From positions 22,521 through 86,520 of the forward strand of contig CBIHOZ010000006.1 of the NCBI GenBank assembly GCA_966211525.1: 64,000 bases of DNA. The letters are read 5' to 3'. The position numbers and the translations under genes are program-made. The notes under the pieces are model-generated. The model did not search any database and had not been told where the DNA came from. It saw only the letters and a program-made list of their open reading frames with translations. The stretch comes from Ohtaekwangia sp966211525. Lineage in GTDB: Bacteria; Bacteroidota; Bacteroidia; Cytophagales; Cyclobacteriaceae. Below are positions 43,725 to 52,212 of this stretch, piece after piece. Each line of letters starts with the position of its first letter. Within the stretch, counting starts at the first letter, position 1.

Positions 43725-44798
43725 ATGACGAAGATCAAAGAAGTAAAAGTCTGGAGTGTAGACCTGGGTAACACCAAACCCTATACCATTGCTTTTAAGA
43801 CAGTAGATGAAGTGCGTAACGCTTTTGTTGAAATTACACTCGACAACGGCTTAACCGGTATTGGCTCGGGCAACCCGAGCGAATATGTAGTAGGTGAAAC
43901 ACTTGATCAATGTCTGGAGGCACTGGAAGAAAAAAATCTCGAGTTCCTCATTGGGCGCGACATTCGTGAATTCAATCAGCTGACATTCGATGTATGGAAG
44001 AAATTTCCTGAGAACCCGTCAGCACGTGCAGCACTGGATATTGCCTTGCACGATGTGTTTACCAAGTACCTGGATATACCGCTGGTTAAATTCCTGGGAC
44101 AGAAAATCAAGAAGCTTCCTACTTCGAACACGATTGGTATAAAGAATGTAGAGGAAACGTTAAAGGAAGCTAAAGACTATATCCAGCGTGGCTTCAAGGT
44201 ATTGAAAGTAAAACTCGGCCACAGCCTGGATGAAGATGTGGAGCGCCTCATGAAACTGCGCGAAGAGCTGGGCAACGGTGTGGTTATACGCGTGGATGCA
44301 AATCAGGGATATACCGTGCACCAGACCATCGAACTATATGGTCGTGCTTATGATCTGAACCTCGAACTGATTGAGCAACCTTTACCGGCCCACGATATAG
44401 CCGAGATGAAAGGTTTACCAAAAGAAGTAAGAAAAGTTCTGGCTGCCGATGAATCGCTCATTACCCCGGCCGATGCTATCGAATTGGTAAAACCTCCGAA
44501 AGCTGCCGCAATTTTTAATATCAAGTTGATGAAATGCGGAGGTATCAGTCAGGCGTTGAAAATTGCAGATATAGCACTGCATGAAAATATAGACCTCTTC
44601 TGGGGATGTAACGATGAAAGTATAGTAAGCATCACCGCTGCATTACACGCTGCATACTCCTGTGCGAATACGAAATATATAGACCTGGATGGAAGTCTCG
44701 ACTTGGCACGCGATGTTGTAAAAGGCGGCTTCGTTCTGAAAGATGGCTATATGTATTGCTCCGATAAACCAGGACTTGGCGTAGAGCGTATTGGGTAA
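43725..44798 (+). CDS. dgcA: Enolase-superfamily racemase/epimerase (DgcA / dipeptide epimerase)
   Basis: This 357-residue protein has the capping domain (residues 1-120) and the (beta/alpha)7-beta barrel of the muconate-lactonising subgroup. Catalytic features are the KVKLG lysine motif, DANQGY (first metal Asp), ELIEQPLP (Glu), ADESL (Asp) and the second lysine in FNIKLMKCGG. These fit L-Ala-D/L-Glu epimerases and the related N-acetyl-D-Glu racemase DgcA. Pairing with the DUF1611 gene favours the latter. It ends before a tandem intergenic repeat. Confidence 0.82.
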   Translation: MTKIKEVKVWSVDLGNTKPYTIAFKTVDEVRNAFVEITLDNGLTGIGSGNPSEYVVGETLDQCLEALEEKNLEFLIGRDIREFNQLTFDVWKKFPENPSARAALDIALHDVFTKYLDIPLVKFLGQKIKKLPTSNTIGIKNVEETLKEAKDYIQRGFKVLKVKLGHSLDEDVERLMKLREELGNGVVIRVDANQGYTVHQTIELYGRAYDLNLELIEQPLPAHDIAEMKGLPKEVRKVLAADESLITPADAIELVKPPKAAAIFNIKLMKCGGISQALKIADIALHENIDLFWGCNDESIVSITAALHAAYSCANTKYIDLDGSLDLARDVVKGGFVLKDGYMYCSDKPGLGVERIG

Positions 44799-44812
44799 AT
44801 ATAGTGCCATAA

Positions 44813-44981
44813 CGTCACTTCGAGCGAGCTATATACAATCGGGAGATGCTCTCCCCGCGAGAAGCCTCCTTGTGGGAAGTATAAGACGAAGAATGCTGAG
44901 ACCACGTGTACGGCTCACGACCTCGGGTTTTCTCGCGGCCAGACTGCACGTTGTAGCAAACAAAGCACGCTCGAAATGACG
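44813..44981. repeat. Tandem intergenic repeat, unit 1
   Basis: The unit starts CGTCACTTCGAGCGAGC and ends GCTCGAAATGACG, an imperfect inverted pair of termini. Inside, CCCCGCGAGAAGCC and CTCGGGTTTTCTCGCGG also form an inverted pair, so the unit can fold into a long cruciform or hairpin. The period to unit 2 is 179 bases. Elements with CGTCACTTCGAG...CTCGAAATGACG ends are common in Bacteroidota intergenic regions as I remember them. Confidence 0.8.
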
Positions 44982-44991
44982 CTACCTTAAC

Positions 44992-45159
44992 CGTCACTTC
45001 GAGCGAGCTATATATAATCTGGCGATGCTCTCCCCGCGAGAAGCCCCCTCGCTGGAAATATAAACGAAGTATACAGATGCTACGTGTACGGCTCACTACC
45101 TCGGGATTTCTCGCGGCAAGATTGCACATTGTAGCAAACAAAACTCGCTCGAAATGACG
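44992..45159. repeat. Tandem intergenic repeat, unit 2
   Basis: This is a direct copy of unit 1 with scattered substitutions (for example GGCGATGCTCTCCCCGCGAG and CCTCGGGATTTCTCGCGG). It has the same terminal and internal inverted repeats. Confidence 0.8.
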
Positions 45160-45168
45160 CTACTTCAA

Positions 45169-45196
45169 CGTCACTTCGAGCTAGCTATATATACCT
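45169..45196. repeat. Tandem intergenic repeat, truncated unit 3
   Basis: Only the left terminus CGTCACTTCGAGCTAGCTAT and a few bases remain before the end of the BlaR1 gene at 45206. The array is two and a small fraction of units long, with periods of 179 and 177 bases. Confidence 0.75.
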
Positions 45197-45205
45197 TGAT
45201 CTTTC

Positions 45206-47098
45206 TTACTCTTCACTTATATAAGTAAAATTGCCGTTATCGGTCATGTATTTTTTGTAGAGTTTCTGATACTTGTTGTCTGAATCCTTGATCTCTTTGC
45301 CGTTAATTCTGATCGAACCGTCTTTGCTCCAGTTTATCTCTTTTATCTTTTCATCTTTCTTCAGATAGCCATCCTTCACGAGTTCTTTGGCAAGTTCCGC
45401 TTCAAACTTCTTCATGTTTTCTTCCTGCTCCTTTAGCTTCAGTTCGAGGCGCTGCATTTGCTGTTGGTGATCCTTTTCCCAGCGCTTCATGCTTTCTTCC
45501 TGAACGGCCATGGCCTTCTCCACAGTAGCCATTGCTTCTTCGCGAATGGCCATTTCCTGCTCGACTGCTGCTAACTTTTGTGATAACCTCATTTCATCTA
45601 ATTCGACACGAAGCTCGTCAAGATGCTTGTCGTCATATTTACTCTTCAGCTCTTCCATCATCTTGTCGAAGTCCTCGCCATGCGCCTTATAGAACTCACT
45701 GAATTTTTCCTTGAAAGATTCTTCAAACTCCTGCGTAGCCTTCTCCCATTGATGATCGCTCCACTCAAAGGCGGGAACAGCCGGTATAGGGGGTATACTA
45801 TCGAGGTGTATATCCATAGCCATCATTGCGGGGAATGCAGGGAAATCGGGAAAGTCTGGTATAGATGGTATTTCCATCGTAACGTCCAGCGGAGCTATAG
45901 GAGCCAGAATATCTTCGTCACCTTCGCGGCTCTCAACAACTTCTTCATGCGTATTGCCATTCTCATCCGTTGTGGTAATTACCTTTCGGGAATAGCTCGC
46001 AGATTTATTTTTGTTTCTGATGACGGTATCCGACTGTATTTGTTTCTCATCGTCTCCTATATGTCGGATGGTTGCTTTTTCGGAGCGACTCATCGTTAAC
46101 CACGATGCGCACATTAAACCTACCACCAGCAACGCAACCGGGATGATCCTGTCACGGCCAGAATAATTTTTCACAGATTTTTCCATAAGTCTTTTGATTC
46201 GTTTGAGTAACAGATTTTTATTTTCAGCAAGCGACAATGCTATACCTGTCTGACTAAGTCTTGCTTCTTCCAATTGTACCAATGCTGCTGCATATAGTTT
46301 CGCATTGCCGGTGCGGCTCACCACAGCATCATCACAACAATGTTCCCGCTCGTTACGAATCATAGTTGATAAAATCCATACGAACGGATTGAAGAATAAG
46401 AATGCTTCCATGAACATCTGGAATAAATTCACGAGATAATCATGTCGTTTGACGTGAACGAGCTCGTGCAAAAAGATGGCTTCGAGTTGATCGGTAGTGA
46501 GTCCGCTGAGCATGCCCGTGGGTATAATGATCAGTGGTTTGATATACCCGAGCACAATCGGGGCGTGTATCCGTACTGATTGTGCCAACGCAATAGACCG
46601 GTGTATATTAAGTTGTGCAGCCAGTAATTGTATCCGCTCGTTCCATTCATCAGCCATAGCAAGCGAGTCTCTGCGCAGCACCGATACATATATACCAGCT
46701 CCGGCCACTCGCAGCAAAAAGAAAATAGCACCGGCAAACCAACAGACTATAAACCATTTCATGTTGGCATCCATAAACTGCCTGACGATTGCCAGTAAAC
46801 TATCCGGAGTGTTGTCTGTGATATGATAGGTATAGCCTGATGATGCAGTGAGGGTATAAATAGTAGACGGTATGTGTTCCGAAGTATATACCTGTGTGAA
46901 TGTAATGCCAATGGTTGCTACCAGTATCAATAGTCCTGCTAACGCAACGCTATAGCGATAACCGGATGCGCGCAATGGTATAATTCTAAGCAACAGCGCC
47001 ACGATGCCCGTTATGATAAGCCCCTGCCAAAGCGAATGAACGAGCGTCCATCCCAACGCTTCTGCTATCGATGATGAAAGAAAATCAGGTATAGTCAT
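45206..47098 (-). CDS. M56-family BlaR1-like sensor protease with a coiled-coil C-terminus
   Basis: This 630-residue membrane protein has four N-terminal helices and a cytosolic/periplasmic M56 zinc-protease domain. The HExxH motif is complete at 211-215 (HELVH, within FLHELVHVKRHDYLVN). The helix after it and the AALVQLEEARLSQTG region end the protease part near residue 320. In place of the penicillin-binding sensor of BlaR1 there is a Pro-rich linker (PSIPDFPDFPAFPA) and a long charged coiled coil (about 450-580), ending SIRINGKEIKDSDNKYQKLY. The signal sensed is therefore not a beta-lactam by this domain. It overlaps blaI by 4 bases (ATGA), so they are coupled, and it should cleave that repressor. 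Confidence 0.88.
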   Translation of the reverse strand: MTIPDFLSSSIAEALGWTLVHSLWQGLIITGIVALLLRIIPLRASGYRYSVALAGLLILVATIGITFTQVYTSEHIPSTIYTLTASSGYTYHITDNTPDSLLAIVRQFMDANMKWFIVCWFAGAIFFLLRVAGAGIYVSVLRRDSLAMADEWNERIQLLAAQLNIHRSIALAQSVRIHAPIVLGYIKPLIIIPTGMLSGLTTDQLEAIFLHELVHVKRHDYLVNLFQMFMEAFLFFNPFVWILSTMIRNEREHCCDDAVVSRTGNAKLYAAALVQLEEARLSQTGIALSLAENKNLLLKRIKRLMEKSVKNYSGRDRIIPVALLVVGLMCASWLTMSRSEKATIRHIGDDEKQIQSDTVIRNKNKSASYSRKVITTTDENGNTHEEVVESREGDEDILAPIAPLDVTMEIPSIPDFPDFPAFPAMMAMDIHLDSIPPIPAVPAFEWSDHQWEKATQEFEESFKEKFSEFYKAHGEDFDKMMEELKSKYDDKHLDELRVELDEMRLSQKLAAVEQEMAIREEAMATVEKAMAVQEESMKRWEKDHQQQMQRLELKLKEQEENMKKFEAELAKELVKDGYLKKDEKIKEINWSKDGSIRINGKEIKDSDNKYQKLYKKYMTDNGNFTYISEE

Positions 47099-47481
47099 GA
47101 TTCACCTCCTTCGAGTTTTTCCAGGTATTTTTTGATCTCGTGAAGTTCTTCTTTCGAAGATTTTTTATTGCCCAGTGCACTCATTACCAATTGCGCGGCC
47201 GATCCCTGAAATACTGTATTGATCATCTTGTCAAGAATCTGCTGTTGCGTACTTTCCAATGAAGGCACTGCTTTATAGAGATGAAGCTTGCCATTCTTTT
47301 GGCGTGTTACCAATCCTTTTTCGTGCATGATCTGCATAAATTTCAGAATGGTAGTATACCCGTTGGCTCCTTCTCCTCCCATCGCTTCGTGTACTTCGCG
47401 TACCGACACAGCACCCTTGTCCCACAATACCTGCAGGATCTCCAACTCTTTTTCAGTTGGTTTAATGTTTTTCTTCGCCAT
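47095..47481 (-). CDS. BlaI/MecI-family transcriptional repressor
   Basis: This 128-residue winged-helix repressor opens MAKKNIKPTEKELEILQVLW, then DKGAVSVREVHEAMG, the recognition-helix region, then NGYTTILKFMQIMHEKGLV. The C-terminal dimerisation helices contain the usual cleavage region (TVFQGSAAQLVMSAL). The frame extends eight codons to 47505, but the ATG at 47481 matches the family start. An operator-like palindrome lies two bases upstream of that ATG, which would be inside the coding region if the longer start were used. It is the first gene of the blaI-blaR1 operon and likely represses itself. Confidence 0.9.
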   Translation of the reverse strand: MAKKNIKPTEKELEILQVLWDKGAVSVREVHEAMGGEGANGYTTILKFMQIMHEKGLVTRQKNGKLHLYKAVPSLESTQQQILDKMINTVFQGSAAQLVMSALGNKKSSKEELHEIKKYLEKLEGGES

Positions 47482-47483
47482 AG

Positions 47484-47499
47484 TACGAACTTTTTCGTA
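47484..47499. promoter_or_regulatory. Operator-like palindrome O1 (TACGAA-N4-TTCGTA)
   Basis: TACGAACTTTTTCGTA is a 6-bp inverted repeat with a 4-base spacer, two bases upstream of the blaI start codon. It has the same half-sites as O2 at 47540-47555. BlaI dimers bind dyads of about this size. Confidence 0.65.
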
Positions 47500-47539
47500 G
47501 AACAAGTTTAAGAACGATCGATCACTCCTGCAAGTGTTT

Positions 47540-47555
47540 TACGAAATATTTCGTA
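47540..47555. promoter_or_regulatory. Operator-like palindrome O2 (TACGAA-N4-TTCGTA)
   Basis: TACGAAATATTTCGTA is a perfect 16-base palindrome with the same half-sites as O1. Centre-to-centre spacing to O1 is 56 bases, so the two could flank or overlap the blaI promoter. Confidence 0.68.
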
Positions 47556-47622
47556 GATGGTTTCGAAAAAATAGAGATGCCGTTTGAGACATCTCTATTA
47601 ATATTATAAGAGGATTGAAGGA

Positions 47623-48834
47623 TTAAATACCTGCTTCGATCTGGAAACGCAGCTGCCAGTTGTTATGATTGGCGCTACTGCCGGCAAGCCATGTGTTCTC
47701 TTCGTAGGTAAGATCGCTTTGCAGTTTAAGACGATGGCCGCGTATATATTTCGTTACGCCAACCGTATACTGCTGAATTTTTTCTTCCAGTGTTTGAATA
47801 TCATTGTCAGGTTTTACCTGCGAGTAACGGCCTACTACTTCAAAATTATTTTTGAAAAGATAACTTCCCTGGAAATTTTGTCCGTGACCTACATATACAA
47901 AACGCTGGTCGCCATCTTCGTTGGTGGTGATGGGATCTATGGCAGTACGTCTTAAATATTCAGCTGCAAATGCCCATCCATTATACTTCACCAGAAAGTC
48001 GGCCATGTTGGTTTGTATATCGCGCGATGCATACAGAAACTTTCCTAACTGTCCACCTGTGCGTATAGCGTTCTGGTTGTTTGAGTAGGTAATACCAAAT
48101 GATACTTTTGGTTTTGGCTCACGTGCCAGGTCGCCTTCAAAATAATCGCCACCGTTGGTAAACTTGCCGAGCGGCAACACTTCAAGGCGCCCGGTATAGG
48201 CAAGGCCGCGATCGGATGAAGTTATATTACGACCATCGCCGGAAGATATAGCGGCACGCAATACATAGTCCAATCCCTGTAGCGAGTTGTTATAGTAGAA
48301 CTGTACACCAAAATCACGATCGATGTTGAACGTAGAATTTACTATAGAACGATCGGGAAGTTGCAAGTCACCGGAAGAGTTAACACGCTGACGGTTTCCG
48401 GGAAGTTTAGTTTGCCCGAGACCAATTGAGAAATGATCGTTAACCTTATACTGGATCATGGCATCGCGAATTACATTCGGAAACCCAGTGTCGTCATAAT
48501 CCATATCCGAACGTGTAAAGGCAAGTTGAATGAGATAGGTGAGGCGTGTGGTATAGATAAAGCCATCGAAGCGTAGTCGCAGTCTCCGGGTTCTCGCTTC
48601 AACACTTGCTATATCCAGATCGCTTTCACTTTCTGAAACAAATGCCAACCTGTTCTGCATCCGGAAGCGAATATTGAGCATGAACAGACTGTCGGGCGAA
48701 GTAATGCCAAGCCCCTTTCCGTATGTGAAATATGGAGAAGGCGTAATGGGAGGCTGCTGTACCTGTGCCAATCCTGTAAACTCACATAAAAGGATGAACA
48801 CAATCGTCCACACACCCGGCTGCAGTTGTTTCAT
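47623..48834 (-). CDS. Phosphate-selective porin O/P-like outer-membrane protein
   Basis: This 403-residue protein has a signal peptide (ending EFTGLAQ). The mature part follows the OprO/OprP pattern: GLGITSPDSLFMLNIRFRMQ, RTRRLRLRFDGFIYTTRLTY, FSIGLGQTKLPGNRQRV, and INSTFNIDRDFGVQ-like text (NSTFNIDRDFGVQFYYN). The C-terminal strands end QLRFQIEAGI. In other bacteria this family passes phosphate or pyrophosphate; in Bacteroidota many members have unknown solutes. No phosphate genes are nearby. It lies just upstream of blaI on the same strand, with 141 bases between them containing both operator-like sites. Confidence 0.85.
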   Translation of the reverse strand: MKQLQPGVWTIVFILLCEFTGLAQVQQPPITPSPYFTYGKGLGITSPDSLFMLNIRFRMQNRLAFVSESESDLDIASVEARTRRLRLRFDGFIYTTRLTYLIQLAFTRSDMDYDDTGFPNVIRDAMIQYKVNDHFSIGLGQTKLPGNRQRVNSSGDLQLPDRSIVNSTFNIDRDFGVQFYYNNSLQGLDYVLRAAISSGDGRNITSSDRGLAYTGRLEVLPLGKFTNGGDYFEGDLAREPKPKVSFGITYSNNQNAIRTGGQLGKFLYASRDIQTNMADFLVKYNGWAFAAEYLRRTAIDPITTNEDGDQRFVYVGHGQNFQGSYLFKNNFEVVGRYSQVKPDNDIQTLEEKIQQYTVGVTKYIRGHRLKLQSDLTYEENTWLAGSSANHNNWQLRFQIEAGI

Positions 48835-48887
48835 AGAGGTAAACTTTGGGCGCGAAGATCATGAAAGAATAATGGAAATAAAAGTGA

Positions 48888-49790
48888 TTATTCTTTGGCT
48901 GTGTAGAGGTGATCGTACTTTCGTTTCAGCATAGGGTACGTTGCCACTGCACCGAGAATGATTAGCGTGCCCATGTAGAAATTCAATCCCATTTTTTCCT
49001 GGTTCCCGAATACAATCACGGCCATTACAATACCATAGAGCGGCTCAAGGTTAAGCGTAAGCTGCAGCAGAAATACACTGATCTTTTTCATCAACTCTAC
49101 TGCAACCGAGTATGCATATACCGAACATACACCTGCCAGTAAACCTATATATAGCAGGTCCATCCACGATGGCACCAGGTGTAACGTGTGATCGGTTGCC
49201 CATGTATACTTATATACCGGCAGAAATAATCCAATCGACAGGAACACTCCGATCATCTCGTAAAATGTAATGGTAAAAGCAGGAATGCTGCGTACAAATT
49301 TCGCATTGAACACGGAGAACAATGCTGAGGTAAACCCGGCGAGTATACCCAGCGCTAATCCAAGTTTATACTGGAAATCAAATGAGAAGATGATATATAG
49401 TCCGGTAATTACGACAAGCCCCAGCAACAACTCAAATTTTTTAATACGCGTGCGATTAAACCACGGCTCGAGTAATGCAGCCCACAGGGAGTTCGTTGCA
49501 AAGCCCACTAAACTTACCGATACGTTAGACACACGTGCTGCCCCGAAGAACGCCATCCAGTGAATGGCAACGATACTGCCAATGAGCAAGAGCCTCAGAA
49601 GTTGTGTGCCGGTAACTGCAAACGTGCCTTTGGTAGCAACGATCACAATACCCATTCCGATCACGGCCATAATGGCGCGGTAAAAAACCATTTCAACTGC
49701 CGGTATAGTTACCAGCTTACCTATTATTGCAGAGAAACCCCAAAGAAAAACTATGAAATGTAGTTTCAGATAATCATTACGCGAAGCCAT
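48888..49790 (-). CDS. EamA/DMT-family transporter
   Basis: This 300-residue protein has ten predicted transmembrane helices in two EamA halves: HFIVFLWGFSAIIGKLVTIP, FYRAIMAVIGMGIVI and later FGFTSALFSVFNAKFV-like text (GFTSALFSVFNAKFVRSIP) and LNLEPLYGIVMAVIVFGNQE. DMT proteins export metabolites such as amino acids or take up others; the substrate is not predictable. The ATG follows the stop of the LptF/G permease gene directly (TAA then ATG, no gap), so it is the third gene of the tgt - permease - eamA operon. Confidence 0.88.
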   Translation of the reverse strand: MASRNDYLKLHFIVFLWGFSAIIGKLVTIPAVEMVFYRAIMAVIGMGIVIVATKGTFAVTGTQLLRLLLIGSIVAIHWMAFFGAARVSNVSVSLVGFATNSLWAALLEPWFNRTRIKKFELLLGLVVITGLYIIFSFDFQYKLGLALGILAGFTSALFSVFNAKFVRSIPAFTITFYEMIGVFLSIGLFLPVYKYTWATDHTLHLVPSWMDLLYIGLLAGVCSVYAYSVAVELMKKISVFLLQLTLNLEPLYGIVMAVIVFGNQEKMGLNFYMGTLIILGAVATYPMLKRKYDHLYTAKE

Positions 49791-50927
49791 TTAGCGGGGA
49801 ACGTATTTATACATGATGAGTGATATTATACCAAAGATGATGTTGGGTATCCACACCGAAATTTGCGGAGGCATGGATCCGTTTTCAGCAAAGGTACGGA
49901 AGAGTGTAAAGAACAAGATGAAAATGAAGGAGAGCAAAAATCCCAGCGCGATCTGCAAACCGGTTCCTCCACGACTTTTACGTGACGATACAATGACGCC
50001 CATAAACACCAATATAAAAATGGTGAAGGGCGCTGTGTAGCGGGTATATTTCTCAACTTCGTATACTTCTATGCCGGTAGAACCGCGCGAGCGAAGTGTC
50101 TTTATATACTTGTTCAGTTCATTCAGTGTCATACCATCGTACTTGCGATAGTCGCTTTCAAATTCTTTCGGGTGGATAACCAGTGCAGTATCTAACGTGG
50201 ATCCACTTTTTATAGAGTCGGGTGTAACAAAGCGCGTCGTAGTTTAAAAGCCGGGTTTAGCTTCCGGCCCGGAGGTTGTCTCAAATATACTCTGCACGTT
50301 GTGGATGCGCCAGTCGCGCAAGGTCCACTTTTGTTTGGCGGTGTCCCATTCAACACGACTCGCAGTAAGTTTCTCGATCATCTTGTTATCCTCGAATCGC
50401 TCGAGTGTAAACTGATAGCCGGTGTTGTTCGTGTTGTTGTAGCTTTTCATATATAGGTATACATCGGGTGCTACCTGTATATGTATATTCTGTTTGTCGT
50501 AGTAATATTTATTCTTGAGATACTGCACCTCAAATGCAAGTTTTGACTTGTTGGAGTTTGGTATAACCCAGCCGTTGAGTGCAAAGCTTAGTGCTGCTAT
50601 AAAGAATGATCCGATAAAATACGGTAACATCATTCTTCTGAAACTGATACCGGCACTTAATATAGCGATCACCTCGGTGCGGCCGGCCATGCGCGAGCAT
50701 ACATATACCGTAGCTATAAAAATGGTGATGGGTGTTACCAGACTGCCGATCCATGGAATGAAGTCGAGGTAGTAACCAAAGATCTGTCCGGAGGTTAATT
50801 GAGCTTTCGCAAACTTGTCCATCTTGTCAGTCATATCAATAACCGATATAACTGCCAGCAGAATTACCACCACAAAAAAGAATGTGCTGAGGAACTGTTT
50901 GAGAATATATTTATCAAGTAGTTTCAT
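49791..50927 (-). pseudogene. LptF/LptG (YjgP/YjgQ) permease interrupted by an in-frame TAA
   Basis: Codons 1-227 (from 50927) encode the N-terminal half: KLLDKYILKQFLSTFFFVVV, four helices and part of the periplasmic jellyroll, ending SGPEAKPGF. Codon 228 is TAA (plus coordinates 50244-50246). The same frame then continues without a shift through TTTRFVTPDSIKSGSTLDTA, HPKEFESDYRKYDGMTLNEL and the last membrane helices to 49791. Together the 378 codons match a full-length LptF/G permease, which moves lipopolysaccharide out of the inner membrane with LptB and LptC. One base change explains the stop. It could be a sequencing error, a recent pseudogene, or read-through. A fragment could restart at the ATG at 50132. 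It lies between tgt and eamA in one operon. Confidence 0.8.
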
Positions 50928-50989
50928 ATCTATAGTCTATAGCATGCAGCCGAACGAAGTATAGTTATACTGCACACTGCAGCTGCTCT

Positions 50990-52120
50990 TTATAATCGTT
51001 GCGAAACCGTTTTTACCATTTTATTTTTCCATTCGGCAAATGTTCCTGCCAGTATCTGCTTGCGCGCTTCCTTCACCAGCCAAAGGTAAAATGTAAGGTT
51101 ATGGATCGAAGCAATTTGCGCGCCTAAAATTTCTTTGTTGATGATCAGGTGACGCAAATACGCTTTTGAATGAAATGTACTCACGTAACCACCCAGCGTG
51201 GCATCGATCGGTGAAAGATCGTCCTTCCACTTTTCATTCCGGATGTTTATAATGCCTTGCGTTGTAAAAAGCATGCCATTGCGCGCATTGCGTGTTGGCA
51301 TTACGCAGTCAAACATATCTATACCCAGGGCTATACATTCCAGAATATTTTCAGGTGTACCAACGCCCATCAGGTAACGTGGTTTGTCTTTTGGAAGAAT
51401 GCCACACACCAGGCTTGTCATGGCATACATATCTTCATGCGGTTCACCAACGGATAGTCCTCCGATAGCATTACCGGGTTGATTCTGTGACGCTATATAT
51501 TCAGCAGATTGCTCGCGAAGATCTTTATATACACTTCCCTGTACAATCGGGAACAATACCTGTTCATATCCATATTTAGGTTCTGTCGTTTGGATACGAT
51601 TCACACATCGCTTCAACCACTGGTGTGTAAGCTCCATGGATTTTTTTGCATAACCATATTCACATGGATACGGTGTACACTCATCAAATGCCATAATGAT
51701 ATCGGCACCGATGGAGCGTTGTATATCCATTACATTTTCGGGTGTGAAGTGATGGCGCGATCCGTCAATATGCGATTTGAACGTAACACCTTCATCAACA
51801 ATCTTGCGATTGGCTGCAAGCGAATATACCTGGTAGCCACCGCTGTCAGTAAGTATAGGACGGCTCCATCCGTTGAATTTATGAAGACCCCCGGCTTGTT
51901 CGAGCACGCCCAGGCCCGGACGAAGGTATAAATGATATGTATTGCCAAGAATGATCTGCGCCTGAACATCATGTTCCAGTTCGCGTTGATGAACGGCCTT
52001 TACCGATCCTGCCGTGCCTACCGGCATGAAGATCGGTGTTTGTATTTCACCGTGATCGGTTTGTAAAACGCCCGCCCGTGCAGATGACTTCGGGTCGTTT
52101 GCTGTTAATTCAAATTTCAT
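50990..52120 (-). CDS. tgt: Queuine tRNA-ribosyltransferase
   Basis: This 376-residue enzyme exchanges guanine 34 for preQ1 in tRNAs with GUN anticodons. Motifs are clear: FMPVGTAGSVKAV, LTDSGGYQVYSL with the general-base Asp, FDECTPYPCEY, YLMGVGTPENILECIALGID then MFDCVMPTRNARNGMLFT, where the nucleophilic Asp precedes CVMPTR; C-terminal HLIINKEILGAQIASIHNLT fits the family. The frame reaches 52138, but the ATG at 52120 (MKFELTANDP) is the right start, as a palindrome and a -7 box lie immediately upstream. The permease gene follows after 62 bases. Confidence 0.95.
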   Translation of the reverse strand: MKFELTANDPKSSARAGVLQTDHGEIQTPIFMPVGTAGSVKAVHQRELEHDVQAQIILGNTYHLYLRPGLGVLEQAGGLHKFNGWSRPILTDSGGYQVYSLAANRKIVDEGVTFKSHIDGSRHHFTPENVMDIQRSIGADIIMAFDECTPYPCEYGYAKKSMELTHQWLKRCVNRIQTTEPKYGYEQVLFPIVQGSVYKDLREQSAEYIASQNQPGNAIGGLSVGEPHEDMYAMTSLVCGILPKDKPRYLMGVGTPENILECIALGIDMFDCVMPTRNARNGMLFTTQGIINIRNEKWKDDLSPIDATLGGYVSTFHSKAYLRHLIINKEILGAQIASIHNLTFYLWLVKEARKQILAGTFAEWKNKMVKTVSQRL

Positions 52121-52134
52121 AGCGCAATTGCGCT
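52121..52134. promoter_or_regulatory. Perfect 14-base palindrome at the tgt start
   Basis: AGCGCAATTGCGCT is perfectly self-complementary and lies between the candidate -7 box and the tgt ATG, a position where a bound repressor would block transcription. Confidence 0.45.
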
Positions 52135-52135
52135 G

Positions 52136-52143
52136 CAAAAATA
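52136..52143 (-). promoter_or_regulatory. Candidate -7 box for tgt (TATTTTTG)
   Basis: The minus strand reads TATTTTTG, the same -7 sequence as in the sucD promoter, 15 bases before the ATG. No -33 match is seen. Confidence 0.42.
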
Positions 52144-52212
52144 GAATAATCGGCCCGACTAGCTACTACGTTTCGGATTAAGGAATTTTTGATGCGGTAC
52201 GCTTGTATGTTT

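Noticed and set aside
44813..45196. Possible CRISPR array
   Set aside because: The repeated unit is about 178 bases with near-identical units, not short repeats with unique spacers, and there are no cas genes.
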